DNA from: Methanomicrobia archaeon
GTDB lineage: Archaea > Halobacteriota > Syntropharchaeia > Alkanophagales > Methanospirareceae
Direction: 5' to 3'
DNA: 10,119 bases
Assembly: GCA_016928455.1 (NCBI GenBank)
Contig: JAFGKP010000089.1
Location: 1-10,119, forward strand
Position 1 is the first letter of the stretch; every line of letters begins with the position of its first letter. Positions 1-6,269 of the stretch are shown one piece after another. The translations under genes and the position numbers were made by a program. Below the pieces are notes generated by a model. The model did not search any database. It worked only from the letters and a program-made list of their open reading frames with translations, and was not told the DNA's origin.

Positions 1-1
1 C

Positions 2-256
2 GTTCATGCGATAGAATCGTGGCTCCTCGCGGATGAAGCGGCAATTGGCGATTATCTCAACTCAGAAGTGCGGGAAATTCACAACCCGGAAAACGAATGC
101 AAACCCGAAGAGGTTATGGATGAGCTCTTTAAGAGATCCGGGAGAGTCTATCTAAAAGGTGGAGAAGCCCCGTGTGAAATAGCCCGACGACTCAGAGTCG
201 AGAAGGTTATCCTCAAATGCCCTTCCTTTAAAAGGTTCAAAGCACTTATAGGATGA
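2..256 (+). CDS. DUF4276 family protein (C-terminal part, truncated by window edge)
   Basis: The frame is open from the window edge to a TGA at 254-256, so about 84 C-terminal residues are visible and the start lies outside. Near the edge it reads HAIESWLLADEAAIGDYL, and it ends with LKCPSFKRFKALIG. The pairing of an 'IExWLLADxxA' block with a terminal 'CPSFxRFxxAL' block is what I recognise as the end of DUF4276 proteins. Those are Toprim-like proteins of roughly 200 aa, often encoded beside an AAA or SMC-type ATPase in accessory islands. The catalytic half cannot be seen, so activity cannot be judged. A GTG at 68 would give a 62-aa ORF, but the conserved block upstream of it argues against that as the true start. 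ribH follows after only 16 nt on the same strand. The family call is from memory of the motif, not from a search. Confidence 0.6.
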   Translation, partial: VHAIESWLLADEAAIGDYLNSEVREIHNPENECKPEEVMDELFKRSGRVYLKGGEAPCEIARRLRVEKVILKCPSFKRFKALIG

Positions 257-272
257 GCAGAGGAAGGGGAAG

Positions 273-701
273 ATGACGGAAGAAAAAGAGGAAGCGATTA
301 AATTGGGTTTCGTCGTCTCGGAGTTTCACCGGGACATCACGTATCAGATGGAGATCCTGGGCCGGGAACATGCTGCGTTCCTCGGTGCCACAGTAACGCG
401 CACGTTATATACGCCCGGAACCTTTGATATGCCCTTAGCGGTGAAGAAACTGCTCACCGAGGGCGACGTAGATGCGGTGGTGACGCTCGGGTGCATTATC
501 GAGGGTGCAACAGAGCACGATCAGATGATCGGCTCGCAATTGACGCGGAAGATTATGGATCTCGCGCTGGAGTACGATAAGCCAGTGACGCTGGGCGTTG
601 CAGGCCCCGGAATGACGCGGTTGGAGGCACAGGAGCGCGTTGATTACGCAAAGCGGGCGGTAGAGGCTGCGGTAAAGCTCGTGAAACGGCTCAAAGAGTG
701 A
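273..701 (+). CDS. ribH: 6,7-dimethyl-8-ribityllumazine synthase
   Basis: Lumazine synthase joins 5-amino-6-ribitylamino-uracil and 3,4-dihydroxy-2-butanone 4-phosphate, the penultimate step of riboflavin synthesis. In archaea this also feeds coenzyme F420-related flavin chemistry. The 142-aa product has family landmarks in order: SEFHRDIT with the ring-stacking Phe (F18), PGTFDMPLA (48-56), LGCIIEGATEHDQMI (72-86) with the catalytic His at 82, the GVAGPGMT loop (108-115), and QERVDYAKRAVEAA near the C-terminus. Length and the 'EHD' block fit the short archaeal subgroup. The ATG at 273 is preceded by a purine-rich GGAAGGGG at 262-269. It sits 16 nt after the DUF4276-like gene and converges with minus-strand genes. 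All catalytic positions I can judge are present. Confidence 0.96.
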   Translation: MTEEKEEAIKLGFVVSEFHRDITYQMEILGREHAAFLGATVTRTLYTPGTFDMPLAVKKLLTEGDVDAVVTLGCIIEGATEHDQMIGSQLTRKIMDLALEYDKPVTLGVAGPGMTRLEAQERVDYAKRAVEAAVKLVKRLKE

Positions 702-786
702 GCTTATAACGCAGACCAGCAGTATCGCGAGACAGCCGAGCGCGAAGAGGAGCGAAGCACGCTTCACTATTCGTATCGCGCGTTCT

Positions 787-1107
787 CTATATTTCTTGGC
801 GGCAGCCGCGAAATGCGTGCCCACCGAATAATACCCTTCCTTCTCCAGGTTCACCGGTAATGCAGCGCTCATTGCTTGCTATGGTCAGATTGAATCTTGT
901 CCCGTTCCTCACCTGCTGGGGCACAGATATCACCCTCATCTGGCCGGCCGAGTTGCTTCTCTCGTCGCGCCTTACCCCACGCGTCAGTCTGCGATCAAAG
1001 ACGGTTATTGGCCTGCTTATCCATATACGCGGGTAAAACCGCACGCTCAGATCGAGGATGGCGCTAGGACGAGCATGTATGAGGCTATTGTTGAGCAAGA
1101 TATTCAT
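787..1107 (-). CDS. Hypothetical protein, probably the 5' part of a frame-disrupted membrane-protein gene
   Basis: This is a 106-aa frame whose ATG (1105-1107) overlaps the TGA of the upstream cysteine-rich gene in a 4-base ATGA junction, the usual sign of translational coupling. That overlap is the main reason to believe it. Residues 1-75 look protein-like (for example VPQQVRNGTRFNLTI near residues 63-77, extracytoplasmic beta-strand style), while the last 25 residues do not. In the +1 frame, from about 872 down to about 702, the minus strand reads LEKEGYYSVGTHFAAAAKKY, then a basic stretch, then a hydrophobic helix LLFALGCLAILLVCVISSL. That looks like the juxtamembrane and membrane end of the same protein. 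I infer one gene of about 130 codons broken by a +1 shift near 860-880, real or a sequencing error. No family is recognised. Convergent with ribH. Confidence 0.4.
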   Translation of the reverse strand: MNILLNNSLIHARPSAILDLSVRFYPRIWISRPITVFDRRLTRGVRRDERSNSAGQMRVISVPQQVRNGTRFNLTIASNERCITGEPGEGRVLFGGHAFRGCRQEI

Positions 1108-1472
1108 TGTTGTGGCTCGGGTGGATACCGCTCTTTTAGCCGCTGAAATACCTGCAAGAGCTCAGCTCGTCGCTCATCAATTTCCGCAACGTCCTTGATC
1201 CCCCGTGCCGCAAAAGCGTCCAGAAGCGCCTGCGCCACGTCTGTACGATGTATCCAGAAACAGTATGAGCAGCCCCAGATTCGGCTACCGTCCGTCCGCT
1301 CCACCCAGCGACCACCGACCTCTTCATCTTCGCAGGGATAAAAGGGGCAGAAGCACCAGGTGCAATCCTGCCCCTCGTAATGACAGGGATAATACTCGCA
1401 GGATTCATTCGGACCGATCTGCCGCAGCTCGCGCACTATCTTCTTCAAATGCTCATACGCAAGTGGATGCAT
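1104..1472 (-). CDS. Cysteine-rich small-domain protein (PF04071-like)
   Basis: The 122-aa protein has a dense Cys/His block: C25 EYYPC30 H31, C37 TWC40 FC42, C47, then WGC68 SYC71 with H75. The run SCEYYPCH followed by CTWCFCPFYPC and a later GCSYC matches the cysteine-rich small domain PF04071, a presumed metal-binding unit. In methanogens it occurs alone or fused to cobalamin-biosynthesis proteins such as CobD-type decarboxylases. The C-terminal 45 residues are a charged helical tail. A corrinoid adenosyltransferase lies 4.3 kb away, so a corrinoid link is possible but not shown. The ATG at 1472 has GGAG 11 nt upstream (1484-1487). A TATA-like box (GTATAAAC on the minus strand, about 1527-1534) sits further up. 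The TGA overlaps the next gene's ATG. Metal and function are unknown. Confidence 0.8.
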   Translation of the reverse strand: MHPLAYEHLKKIVRELRQIGPNESCEYYPCHYEGQDCTWCFCPFYPCEDEEVGGRWVERTDGSRIWGCSYCFWIHRTDVAQALLDAFAARGIKDVAEIDERRAELLQVFQRLKERYPPEPQQ

Positions 1473-1599
1473 CTTCGGGTGCTCCGTCTTCTCACCAGGT
1501 AGTCCAGTCGCTCCATCGTCTGTTTTGTTTATACCCGACGTGTCTGGTGATACTTATATGATCGCATTTCAGCGGCCTTGTGGATTGCTCTAAAATAGC

Positions 1600-2592
1600 T
1601 CATACGCTTTCCGAACGTTCTGTCAGGTACCGTGTGAGCGGATAGGCGAACCCGCAGATCGCGCAGTGGAGTTTATTAGCGGGCAGGTCGGCCCTGCAGA
1701 GCGGGCAGCGCCGTTTATTGTGGCCCTGCGGGACCGCACCCACCACCGCTCTGTAGATCTCGTAGAAATAGAGCTGCTCCTTGTTCATGAACGCCATGCT
1801 GTATCGTTGCTTCTTCGCCTCGAATTCGGTATCTGAAATGGTACGCCGAATAACCTCGCGGAGTTCCGCTGCGCCTGATCCAACCTCGATCGGATCTTTC
1901 GCGCGCCAGGCGAGCTCGCCCAGTTCCGGCTCAAATGCTGTTCTTAACAGCCATTTACCGTAAACGCTCTGGCCATGCTCCCGCACGAGCACGGCGGGAT
2001 CGAGTGATAGTGCAAACTCCATCAGTTGCTGGTTACGATACGGTTGCTGTATCGCTATGTCGAGTGACGCGCCCAGCGAATTCGATGCGAAGTGCATCGT
2101 TTTGGCGATTCTGGTGACGTACGTCCGCATAACATCGGATGAGAGCGCGTGCATATAGGAATAGCCCGCAAAGAGCTCATCGGCCGCATCACCGGTCATA
2201 ACGCGGGTAATCCCCAGCTGCCGGGCAGCATCCAATGCAGTATAGATGACCAGATCGTTGGGAAGCGCGGGGTCGAACGTCCGTAACATCTCGATCACGG
2301 TCGACAGCTTCTCGAGTGCCGCATCTACCGTTACATAAATCACGTGGTGCTCGGCGCAGAACTGCTGCGCGATCCTCCGGGCATACCGGAGGTCAGGTGC
2401 ACGCGTTCCTGCAAGTGCGACCGTAATGGCCGTCGTTCGCGTGCCCTGCGCGGCTGAGACCGCGGCTAAGATGCTCGTATCCAACCCGCCGGAGAGCAGT
2501 AATGCGTCCGTATCAGCTTCCGCCACAGCAGCGCTCACGAGTGATCGTAACTGCGTACAAGCCGTTTCCGCATCCTGGGTACTCACCGACAT
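1600..2592 (-). CDS. Asparagine synthase-like PP-loop ATPase with C-terminal zinc ribbon
   Basis: The 330-aa protein is built on the asparagine synthetase C-terminal fold. The PP-loop is SGGLDTS (34-40), which binds ATP pyrophosphate, and the second signature is GDAADELFAGY (134-144). It lacks the N-terminal glutaminase domain with Cys2 that AsnB uses to make ammonia from glutamine, so it would need free ammonia or another nucleophile, or it acts on something other than aspartate. The C-terminus carries CPLC (296-299) and CAIC (310-313), a four-Cys zinc ribbon more typical of RNA-binding or thiolation enzymes. Similar stand-alone proteins occur in methanogens without a settled function. The start ATG has no strong ribosome site. 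The gene diverges from UPF0280 across 95 bp. It is probably an adenylating enzyme; the substrate is unknown. Confidence 0.85.
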   Translation of the reverse strand: MSVSTQDAETACTQLRSLVSAAVAEADTDALLLSGGLDTSILAAVSAAQGTRTTAITVALAGTRAPDLRYARRIAQQFCAEHHVIYVTVDAALEKLSTVIEMLRTFDPALPNDLVIYTALDAARQLGITRVMTGDAADELFAGYSYMHALSSDVMRTYVTRIAKTMHFASNSLGASLDIAIQQPYRNQQLMEFALSLDPAVLVREHGQSVYGKWLLRTAFEPELGELAWRAKDPIEVGSGAAELREVIRRTISDTEFEAKKQRYSMAFMNKEQLYFYEIYRAVVGAVPQGHNKRRCPLCRADLPANKLHCAICGFAYPLTRYLTERSESV

Positions 2593-2687
2593 TGTAGGGA
2601 ACGCCGTTCACAGCGGCCGCTGCTAGTTTAAGTACAGGGACGGGCGATACTAAAAACAAGTAGCTAGCAGCACCCGAGTCGAACGAG
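2593..2687. promoter_or_regulatory. Divergent intergenic region with candidate promoters
   Basis: This 95-bp gap separates divergent starts of the PP-loop ATPase (minus) and UPF0280 (plus). AT-rich patches that could serve as TATA boxes are TACTAAAAAC near 2648-2657 for the plus strand and GTACTTAAAC near 2625-2634 for the minus strand. Both lie about 30-40 nt from the respective starts. Neither is a strong consensus and no operator repeat is obvious. Confidence 0.35.
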
Positions 2688-3407
2688 ATGAAAGAGTATT
2701 TCCAGCTCAAAGAGACCTCCGTTTGGATTACCGCGGACGAGAAGCGGTACATAGAGCTAGCGAAAGCTGAGATCCAGCGCCAGCGGCGAGAACTGGAACG
2801 GTTCGGGCGCTGGCACCCGTACTTCCTCGTTACATTTGAGCGATATCAGCTCGAAGCAGAGGGTGGTGAGCGGGTGCGTGAACATGAGCATGAGACGCCT
2901 GAGATCGTCAGAAGAATGATTGAATCCACGGAACCGTTTGGCATCGGCCCGATGGCCGCTGTTGCAGGGACGCTGGCTGAGCTCGCGGTGGAAGCGATGT
3001 GTGCTGCAGGTGCGACGTACGCGATGGTGGATAACGGTGGAGATATAGCACTGCTCAGTGATCGCGAGGTGCTCGTGGGCATCTACGCAGGGACGAGTCC
3101 CTTCTCAAACAAGATCGCGCTGCGGCTCAAACCGGCACCCGCGTTGCAGGCCGTCTGCACCTCATCAGGCACGGTCGGGCATTCGATCAGCTTCGGCATC
3201 GCCGATGCCGCCACGGTGGTCGGTACAAGCGCGTCGCTCGCCGATGCCGCTGCTACTGCGCTCGGTAACGCTGTTACGGATACGCAGGCGCTCAAAACGG
3301 CGTTTCGTGCCATCAGCCACGTAGCAGGTATTACCGGTGCACTGGTGATCCATAAGGACATGCTGGCGACGTGGGGTAACCTGCCTGAGCTCGTTAAAAC
3401 TGAATAA
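2688..3407 (+). CDS. UPF0280 family protein (ApbE superfamily)
   Basis: This 239-aa protein belongs to the UPF0280 family (COG2122), distant relatives of ApbE, the FAD:protein FMN transferase first linked to thiamine synthesis. Visible blocks are FGIGPMAAVAGTLAELAVEA (about residues 84-103), the VDNGGDIAL turn (near 119-127) that matches the ApbE nucleotide-binding NGGD motif, a Ser/Thr/Gly-rich CTSSGTVGHS stretch (about 158-167), and SLADAAATALGNAV (about 184-197) with the Asp that binds metal in ApbE. Length is normal for UPF0280. The reaction is not established for this family. It is followed 56 nt later by thiC in the same direction, so a joint role in pyrimidine or flavin chemistry is plausible inference. 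The ATG at 2688 has only a weak purine patch before it. Confidence 0.9.
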   Translation: MKEYFQLKETSVWITADEKRYIELAKAEIQRQRRELERFGRWHPYFLVTFERYQLEAEGGERVREHEHETPEIVRRMIESTEPFGIGPMAAVAGTLAELAVEAMCAAGATYAMVDNGGDIALLSDREVLVGIYAGTSPFSNKIALRLKPAPALQAVCTSSGTVGHSISFGIADAATVVGTSASLADAAATALGNAVTDTQALKTAFRAISHVAGITGALVIHKDMLATWGNLPELVKTE

Positions 3408-3463
3408 GTTTTTACCAACGGGCTCAAAATCTACTACTAGTAGAGCTGCTGTAGGAAAGAACC

Positions 3464-4744
3464 GTGTCCTTTGCAACTATCTGGGAACCGAGCGAATTGA
3501 AGCGCGTGGCGTCGACTGAAGGCGTCCTCGTAGAGCAGCTGCAGCGATTGCTCGATGCAGGGCGCGTGGTCATCCCGCGGAATGCGAAACGGGCAGGTGA
3601 TAGCGAATTCGTGCTCAAGGCGGTCGGCGAACGAATGAGCACGAAGGTGAACGTGAATGTGGGCACGTCAAAGGATTACGCGAACTGTGCTGAAGAGGTG
3701 GAGAAAGCACTCGTGGCGGTACGCTACGGCGCAGACACGATAATGGACCTCTCGACCGGCGGCAACCTGGACGAGACGCGCAGACAGATCCTGAAGGAAG
3801 TTACCGTGCCCGTCGGGACAGTGCCTATCTACCAGGCGGCGCTGGCGCAGGTGGGAGAACGGGCAGTTGTGGATATGAACTCGGACGACATGTTCACTGC
3901 GGTGAGGAAGCACGCGGAGGATGGTATCGATTTCGTAACGATCCATGCCGGTACGAATCTGGTTGCACTGGAGCGCTTGCGGCGCAGCGATCGTATTCTG
4001 GACGTTGTGAGCCGCGGTGGCGCATTCCTCGTTGCCTGGATGCTGCATAACGAGCAGGAAAATCCGTATTATGCTGAATACGACTATCTGCTTGAGCTCG
4101 CGAAGGAGTACGAGTTGACACTCAGTTTGGGCGATGGCATGCGGCCGGGCTGCATCGCCGATGCCTCGGATCGCGCGAAGTTCATAGAGGCCATTACGCT
4201 CGGTGAGCTCGCGAAACGTGCCCGAGCGGCCGGTGTGCAGGCGCTCATTGAAGGGCCGGGGCATGTCCCGCTGGACGAGATCGAAGCGTCGGTGAAGGTG
4301 ATCAAGCACGTGACCGATTTTGCACCGCTGTATCTTCTGGGGCCGCTCGTTACGGACATCGCACCGGGCTACGACCATCTCGTGAGTGCGATCGGCGGTG
4401 CGGTCGCGGGCATGTACGGTGCGGACTTTCTGTGCATGGTCTCGCCCTCAGAGCATCTTGCCTTACCTTCGGTTAACGACATCAAGGAGGGCACGATCGT
4501 GACGAAGATCGCCGCGCACGCCGCCGACCTGGTCAAAACGGGCCAGCGCGAGCAGGCGCGAGCAAGAGACGAGACGATGGCGCATGCGCGCAAGAATCTG
4601 GATTGGGATCGGCAGCTTGAGCTCGCGCTTTATCCCGAGGAAGCGCAGCGAATACGGGCTGACAGGCCGTCTGAGAGCGACGCGTGCTCCATCTGTGGTG
4701 ACCTGTGCGCGATCAAGTTGCTGCGGGAATTTTTGAAGAAATAA
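3464..4744 (+). CDS. thiC: Phosphomethylpyrimidine synthase ThiC
   Basis: ThiC is a radical SAM enzyme that rearranges aminoimidazole ribotide into 4-amino-5-hydroxymethyl-2-methylpyrimidine phosphate, the pyrimidine half of thiamine. The 426-aa product has the short archaeal/anaerobe architecture without the N-terminal extension of enteric ThiC. Family blocks are TIMDLSTGGNLDETR (91-105), PVGTVPIYQA, SLGDGMRPGC, IEGPGHVPLDEI, LVTDIAPGYDH and MVSPSEHLALP. The C-terminal cluster motif is CSICGDLC, i.e. CX2CX3C, one residue shorter than the CX2CX4C of E. coli. The start is a GTG at 3464 with GGAAAG at 3453-3458. Only 56 nt separate it from UPF0280, too short for a TPP riboswitch, and I see none. 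A palindrome CTACTAGTAG lies at 3434-3443. It converges on the 57-aa minus-strand ORF. Confidence 0.97.
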   Translation: MSFATIWEPSELKRVASTEGVLVEQLQRLLDAGRVVIPRNAKRAGDSEFVLKAVGERMSTKVNVNVGTSKDYANCAEEVEKALVAVRYGADTIMDLSTGGNLDETRRQILKEVTVPVGTVPIYQAALAQVGERAVVDMNSDDMFTAVRKHAEDGIDFVTIHAGTNLVALERLRRSDRILDVVSRGGAFLVAWMLHNEQENPYYAEYDYLLELAKEYELTLSLGDGMRPGCIADASDRAKFIEAITLGELAKRARAAGVQALIEGPGHVPLDEIEASVKVIKHVTDFAPLYLLGPLVTDIAPGYDHLVSAIGGAVAGMYGADFLCMVSPSEHLALPSVNDIKEGTIVTKIAAHAADLVKTGQREQARARDETMAHARKNLDWDRQLELALYPEEAQRIRADRPSESDACSICGDLCAIKLLREFLKK

Positions 4745-4760
4745 GGCAGGCAGAGCAGAG

Positions 4761-4806
4761 GGAGCAAGCAGGTGCTGCACGCATCAAACAAGCATGTGCT
4801 CGCTCC
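4761..4806. terminator. Inverted repeat between convergent genes (possible bidirectional terminator)
   Basis: GGAGCAAGCA at 4761-4770 pairs with TGCTCGCTCC at 4797-4806, a 10-bp stem with one mismatch and a 26-nt loop. It lies between the thiC stop (4744) and the stop of the convergent 57-aa ORF (4812). Read on the minus strand the odd pair becomes a G-U wobble, so the fold is slightly better for that transcript. There is no T-tract, so a role in termination or mRNA 3'-end protection is inference. Confidence 0.4.
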
Positions 4807-4811
4807 TGTAC

Positions 4812-4985
4812 TTACTTGTAGTCCACTTTGAGTATAGCTTCAAAGGGTATGAACCCGATCTGGCGCTTATACTTCTCCTTACCCTCGTACAGATCCAGCT
4901 TCCGGTTCTTTATGTCCTCCACCACCATTGCTCTGATGATTGTTCCATTCACCAGCTCAATTTCCGCTTCTATCGGCAGTGTCAT
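4812..4985 (-). CDS. Small conserved-looking hypothetical protein (57 aa)
   Basis: On the minus strand an ATG (4983-4985) opens a 57-codon frame ending in TAA at 4812-4814. The product begins MTLPIEAEIELVNGTIIRAM and ends FIPFEAILKVDYK. It alternates beta-prone hydrophobic stretches with a central basic/acidic segment (DIKNRKLDLYEGKEKYKRQ), with no Cys and no membrane segment. Its composition is far more natural than the overlapping plus-strand frames, which read like shadows. An in-frame TAG lies three codons upstream, so the ATG is the only start. GGAG lies 11 nt before it on the minus strand. The 'ELVNGTIIRAMVVEDI' pattern recalls small SH3-like or Sm-like barrels, but I recognise no family. 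Probably real; function unknown. Confidence 0.6.
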   Translation of the reverse strand: MTLPIEAEIELVNGTIIRAMVVEDIKNRKLDLYEGKEKYKRQIGFIPFEAILKVDYK

Positions 4986-5070
4986 CTCATTCTATGCTCC
5001 GCCAGTAATGCACGTCAGTACGGACATTGTGCTGAGCCGTTTAAATCTTCGATGCCTTCCTCGATTGCGA

Positions 5071-5107
5071 AAAATCCGAAGATTTTATCGGCGTGTATCA
5101 AACACGC
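5071..5107 (-). terminator. Tandem hairpins downstream of DUF447 gene
   Basis: Two perfect hairpins follow the DUF447 stop (5128) on the minus strand. The first has arms 5091-5096 and 5102-5107 (GCGTGT/ACACGC, 5-nt loop). The second has arms 5071-5076 and 5081-5086 (AAAATC/GATTTT) around a TTCG loop closed by C-G, the very stable cUUCGg tetraloop, and then runs into TTTTT. The position about 20 nt after the stop fits a transcript end for the cobO-DUF447 pair. Confidence 0.5.
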
Positions 5108-5127
5108 ACGAAGCGGTTACTGATGGC

Positions 5128-5733
5128 TCACAGGCCCGAGCATCTCGCTTCCAGCATGCTCATTGCGGCGTGCTCACGCGGCCCACCGCACTTCATGACC
5201 AGCTTCTTGTACTGCTCCACCTGTTTTCGCATCTCCGCCTTTGTTTGCTCGTCTTCAGTACGATGAATCCGGGTTGCGATAATAGCAGCTTCAAGTACCG
5301 CGTTGCGCCCGCGATTGATCGCCGTTACCGCTTTTCGATTGATTTTGATCCGCTCGGGCTGTAAGAGTAATCGGACATACTCCACACGCTCATCTTTCGA
5401 CGTAACAGCGAAGACAATCCACGCGTTCGCCCCCTTCAATACCGGCACAGCCTTGAAATCAGTGAAATCCGCGGCACGCAGATCCTCAAACGCTGCTGTT
5501 ACGAAGACCATCATATCGTCAGTCACGTTCGCTGCCAGCGTTCCGGTCTCCAGCACATTGGCGAGCGTCTGTGAGCCCCGGTAGAGCTTGACAGACAGAA
5601 TCAGGTCACCTGCTTCGGTACGCTGGCTGATAAGCCCGATCGGTGCGGCGTTCGGCGCGCCTGCACCCGATTTCGTCGTTACGATCACTTCAGATATCCC
5701 CTCGCCGATCCCTGCGGCATCCAGATCTATCAT
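5128..5733 (-). CDS. DUF447 family protein (FMN-binding split-barrel type)
   Basis: The 201-aa product matches DUF447 (PF04289). The N-terminus, GISEVIVTTKSGAGAPNAAP (residues 12-31) followed by IGLIS, is the typical split-barrel entry where related proteins bind FMN. The middle (KLYRGSQTLANVLETG, NVTDDMMVF) continues the barrel. The C-terminal helical part carries NRGRNAVLEAAIIATRIH (about 144-161), another family block, then a charged helix. Structures in this family are flavin-binding dimers. The family is common in organisms that make tetrahydromethanopterin, but the reaction is not known to me. It starts only 11 nt after the cobO stop, with a GTGAT Shine-Dalgarno-like sequence just before the ATG, so the two are almost certainly co-transcribed. 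A paired-hairpin terminator follows. Confidence 0.88.
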   Translation of the reverse strand: MIDLDAAGIGEGISEVIVTTKSGAGAPNAAPIGLISQRTEAGDLILSVKLYRGSQTLANVLETGTLAANVTDDMMVFVTAAFEDLRAADFTDFKAVPVLKGANAWIVFAVTSKDERVEYVRLLLQPERIKINRKAVTAINRGRNAVLEAAIIATRIHRTEDEQTKAEMRKQVEQYKKLVMKCGGPREHAAMSMLEARCSGL

Positions 5734-5744
5734 GTGATGATCAC

Positions 5745-6269
5745 TTAATATTCTATTCCTGACGTTGAACTGCTGGTTTCATCCCAGTAATGCTTGACCT
5801 TCTCCATGTGTGTTGCGATATCCGCCAGCTCCAGTATTCGCGCACCAGGGTCTCGACCGCTGAGTATGATGTCCGTATGACCTCTTATCTTCAGCAACGC
5901 CAGGACATCATCTTCAGTTACCAGCCCGAATTTGACCGCGTACAAAATCTCATCGAGAATCAAGAGGTCTGTCTGCTGCTCCTGGAGCACGCGCTGCGCG
6001 AGTTCCAGCCCCTCTTTGGCTTTCTGGAGATGAAGGTCCCGCGAACTCGCGTCACGTAAAAAAACGGGCGCGCCACAGAGTACTATCTGGAGGTTATCAA
6101 GGTTCTTGAGGAACAGATATTCTCCGGTGGTGCGCCGTCCTTTCATGAACTGCACTATCACTACCTTCTTGTTATGACCCAACGCCCGTATAGCATGCCC
6201 GATGGAGCTGGTGGTCTTTCCCTCGCCTTTACCGTAGTACACGATTATTTTGCCCTCACCCGTGCTCAT
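5745..6269 (-). CDS. cobO: Cob(I)yrinic acid a,c-diamide adenosyltransferase (CobA/CobO/BtuR family)
   Basis: This 174-aa P-loop enzyme transfers the 5'-deoxyadenosyl group of ATP to cob(I)inamide/cobyrinate, the adenosylation step of cobamide synthesis and salvage. It starts with GKIIVYYGKGEGKTTSSIGH, with the Walker A motif GKGEGKTT at 13-20. Next come VVIVQFMKG (36-44), the LLILDEI strand (102-108) with the acidic metal residues, and IILSGRDP (134-141) then an LADIATHMEKVKHYW tail typical of CobA. Length is normal. The start is ATG at 6269 with no strong ribosome site. DUF447 follows after 11 nt. A PF04071 protein elsewhere in the window may also be corrinoid-linked, but is not in this operon. 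No cobalamin riboswitch is visible upstream. Confidence 0.94.
   Translation of the reverse strand: MSTGEGKIIVYYGKGEGKTTSSIGHAIRALGHNKKVVIVQFMKGRRTTGEYLFLKNLDNLQIVLCGAPVFLRDASSRDLHLQKAKEGLELAQRVLQEQQTDLLILDEILYAVKFGLVTEDDVLALLKIRGHTDIILSGRDPGARILELADIATHMEKVKHYWDETSSSTSGIEY

Noticed and set aside
435..872. 145-aa minus-strand frame running deep into ribH
   Set aside because: Its distal two-thirds is antisense to ribH and reads as Cys/His/Arg-rich noise. Only the first ~55 codons look coding, and these are treated as the shifted tail of the gene starting at 1107.
1205..1561. 118-aa plus-strand frame
   Set aside because: Antisense to the cysteine-rich PF04071 gene, with low-complexity Arg/Ser/Pro composition.
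3408..3463. Possible TPP riboswitch before thiC
   Set aside because: Only 56 nt, with no THI-box-like conserved segments. A 10-bp palindrome is present but nothing resembling the riboswitch fold.
3668..4378. 236-aa minus-strand frame
   Set aside because: Exact antisense of thiC with His/Arg/Cys-rich composition; a shadow of the high-GC coding strand.
4794..5364. Two plus-strand frames of 109 and 178 aa
   Set aside because: They overlap the 57-aa minus-strand ORF, the tandem hairpins and the DUF447 3' end, and have no ribosome site or family resemblance.
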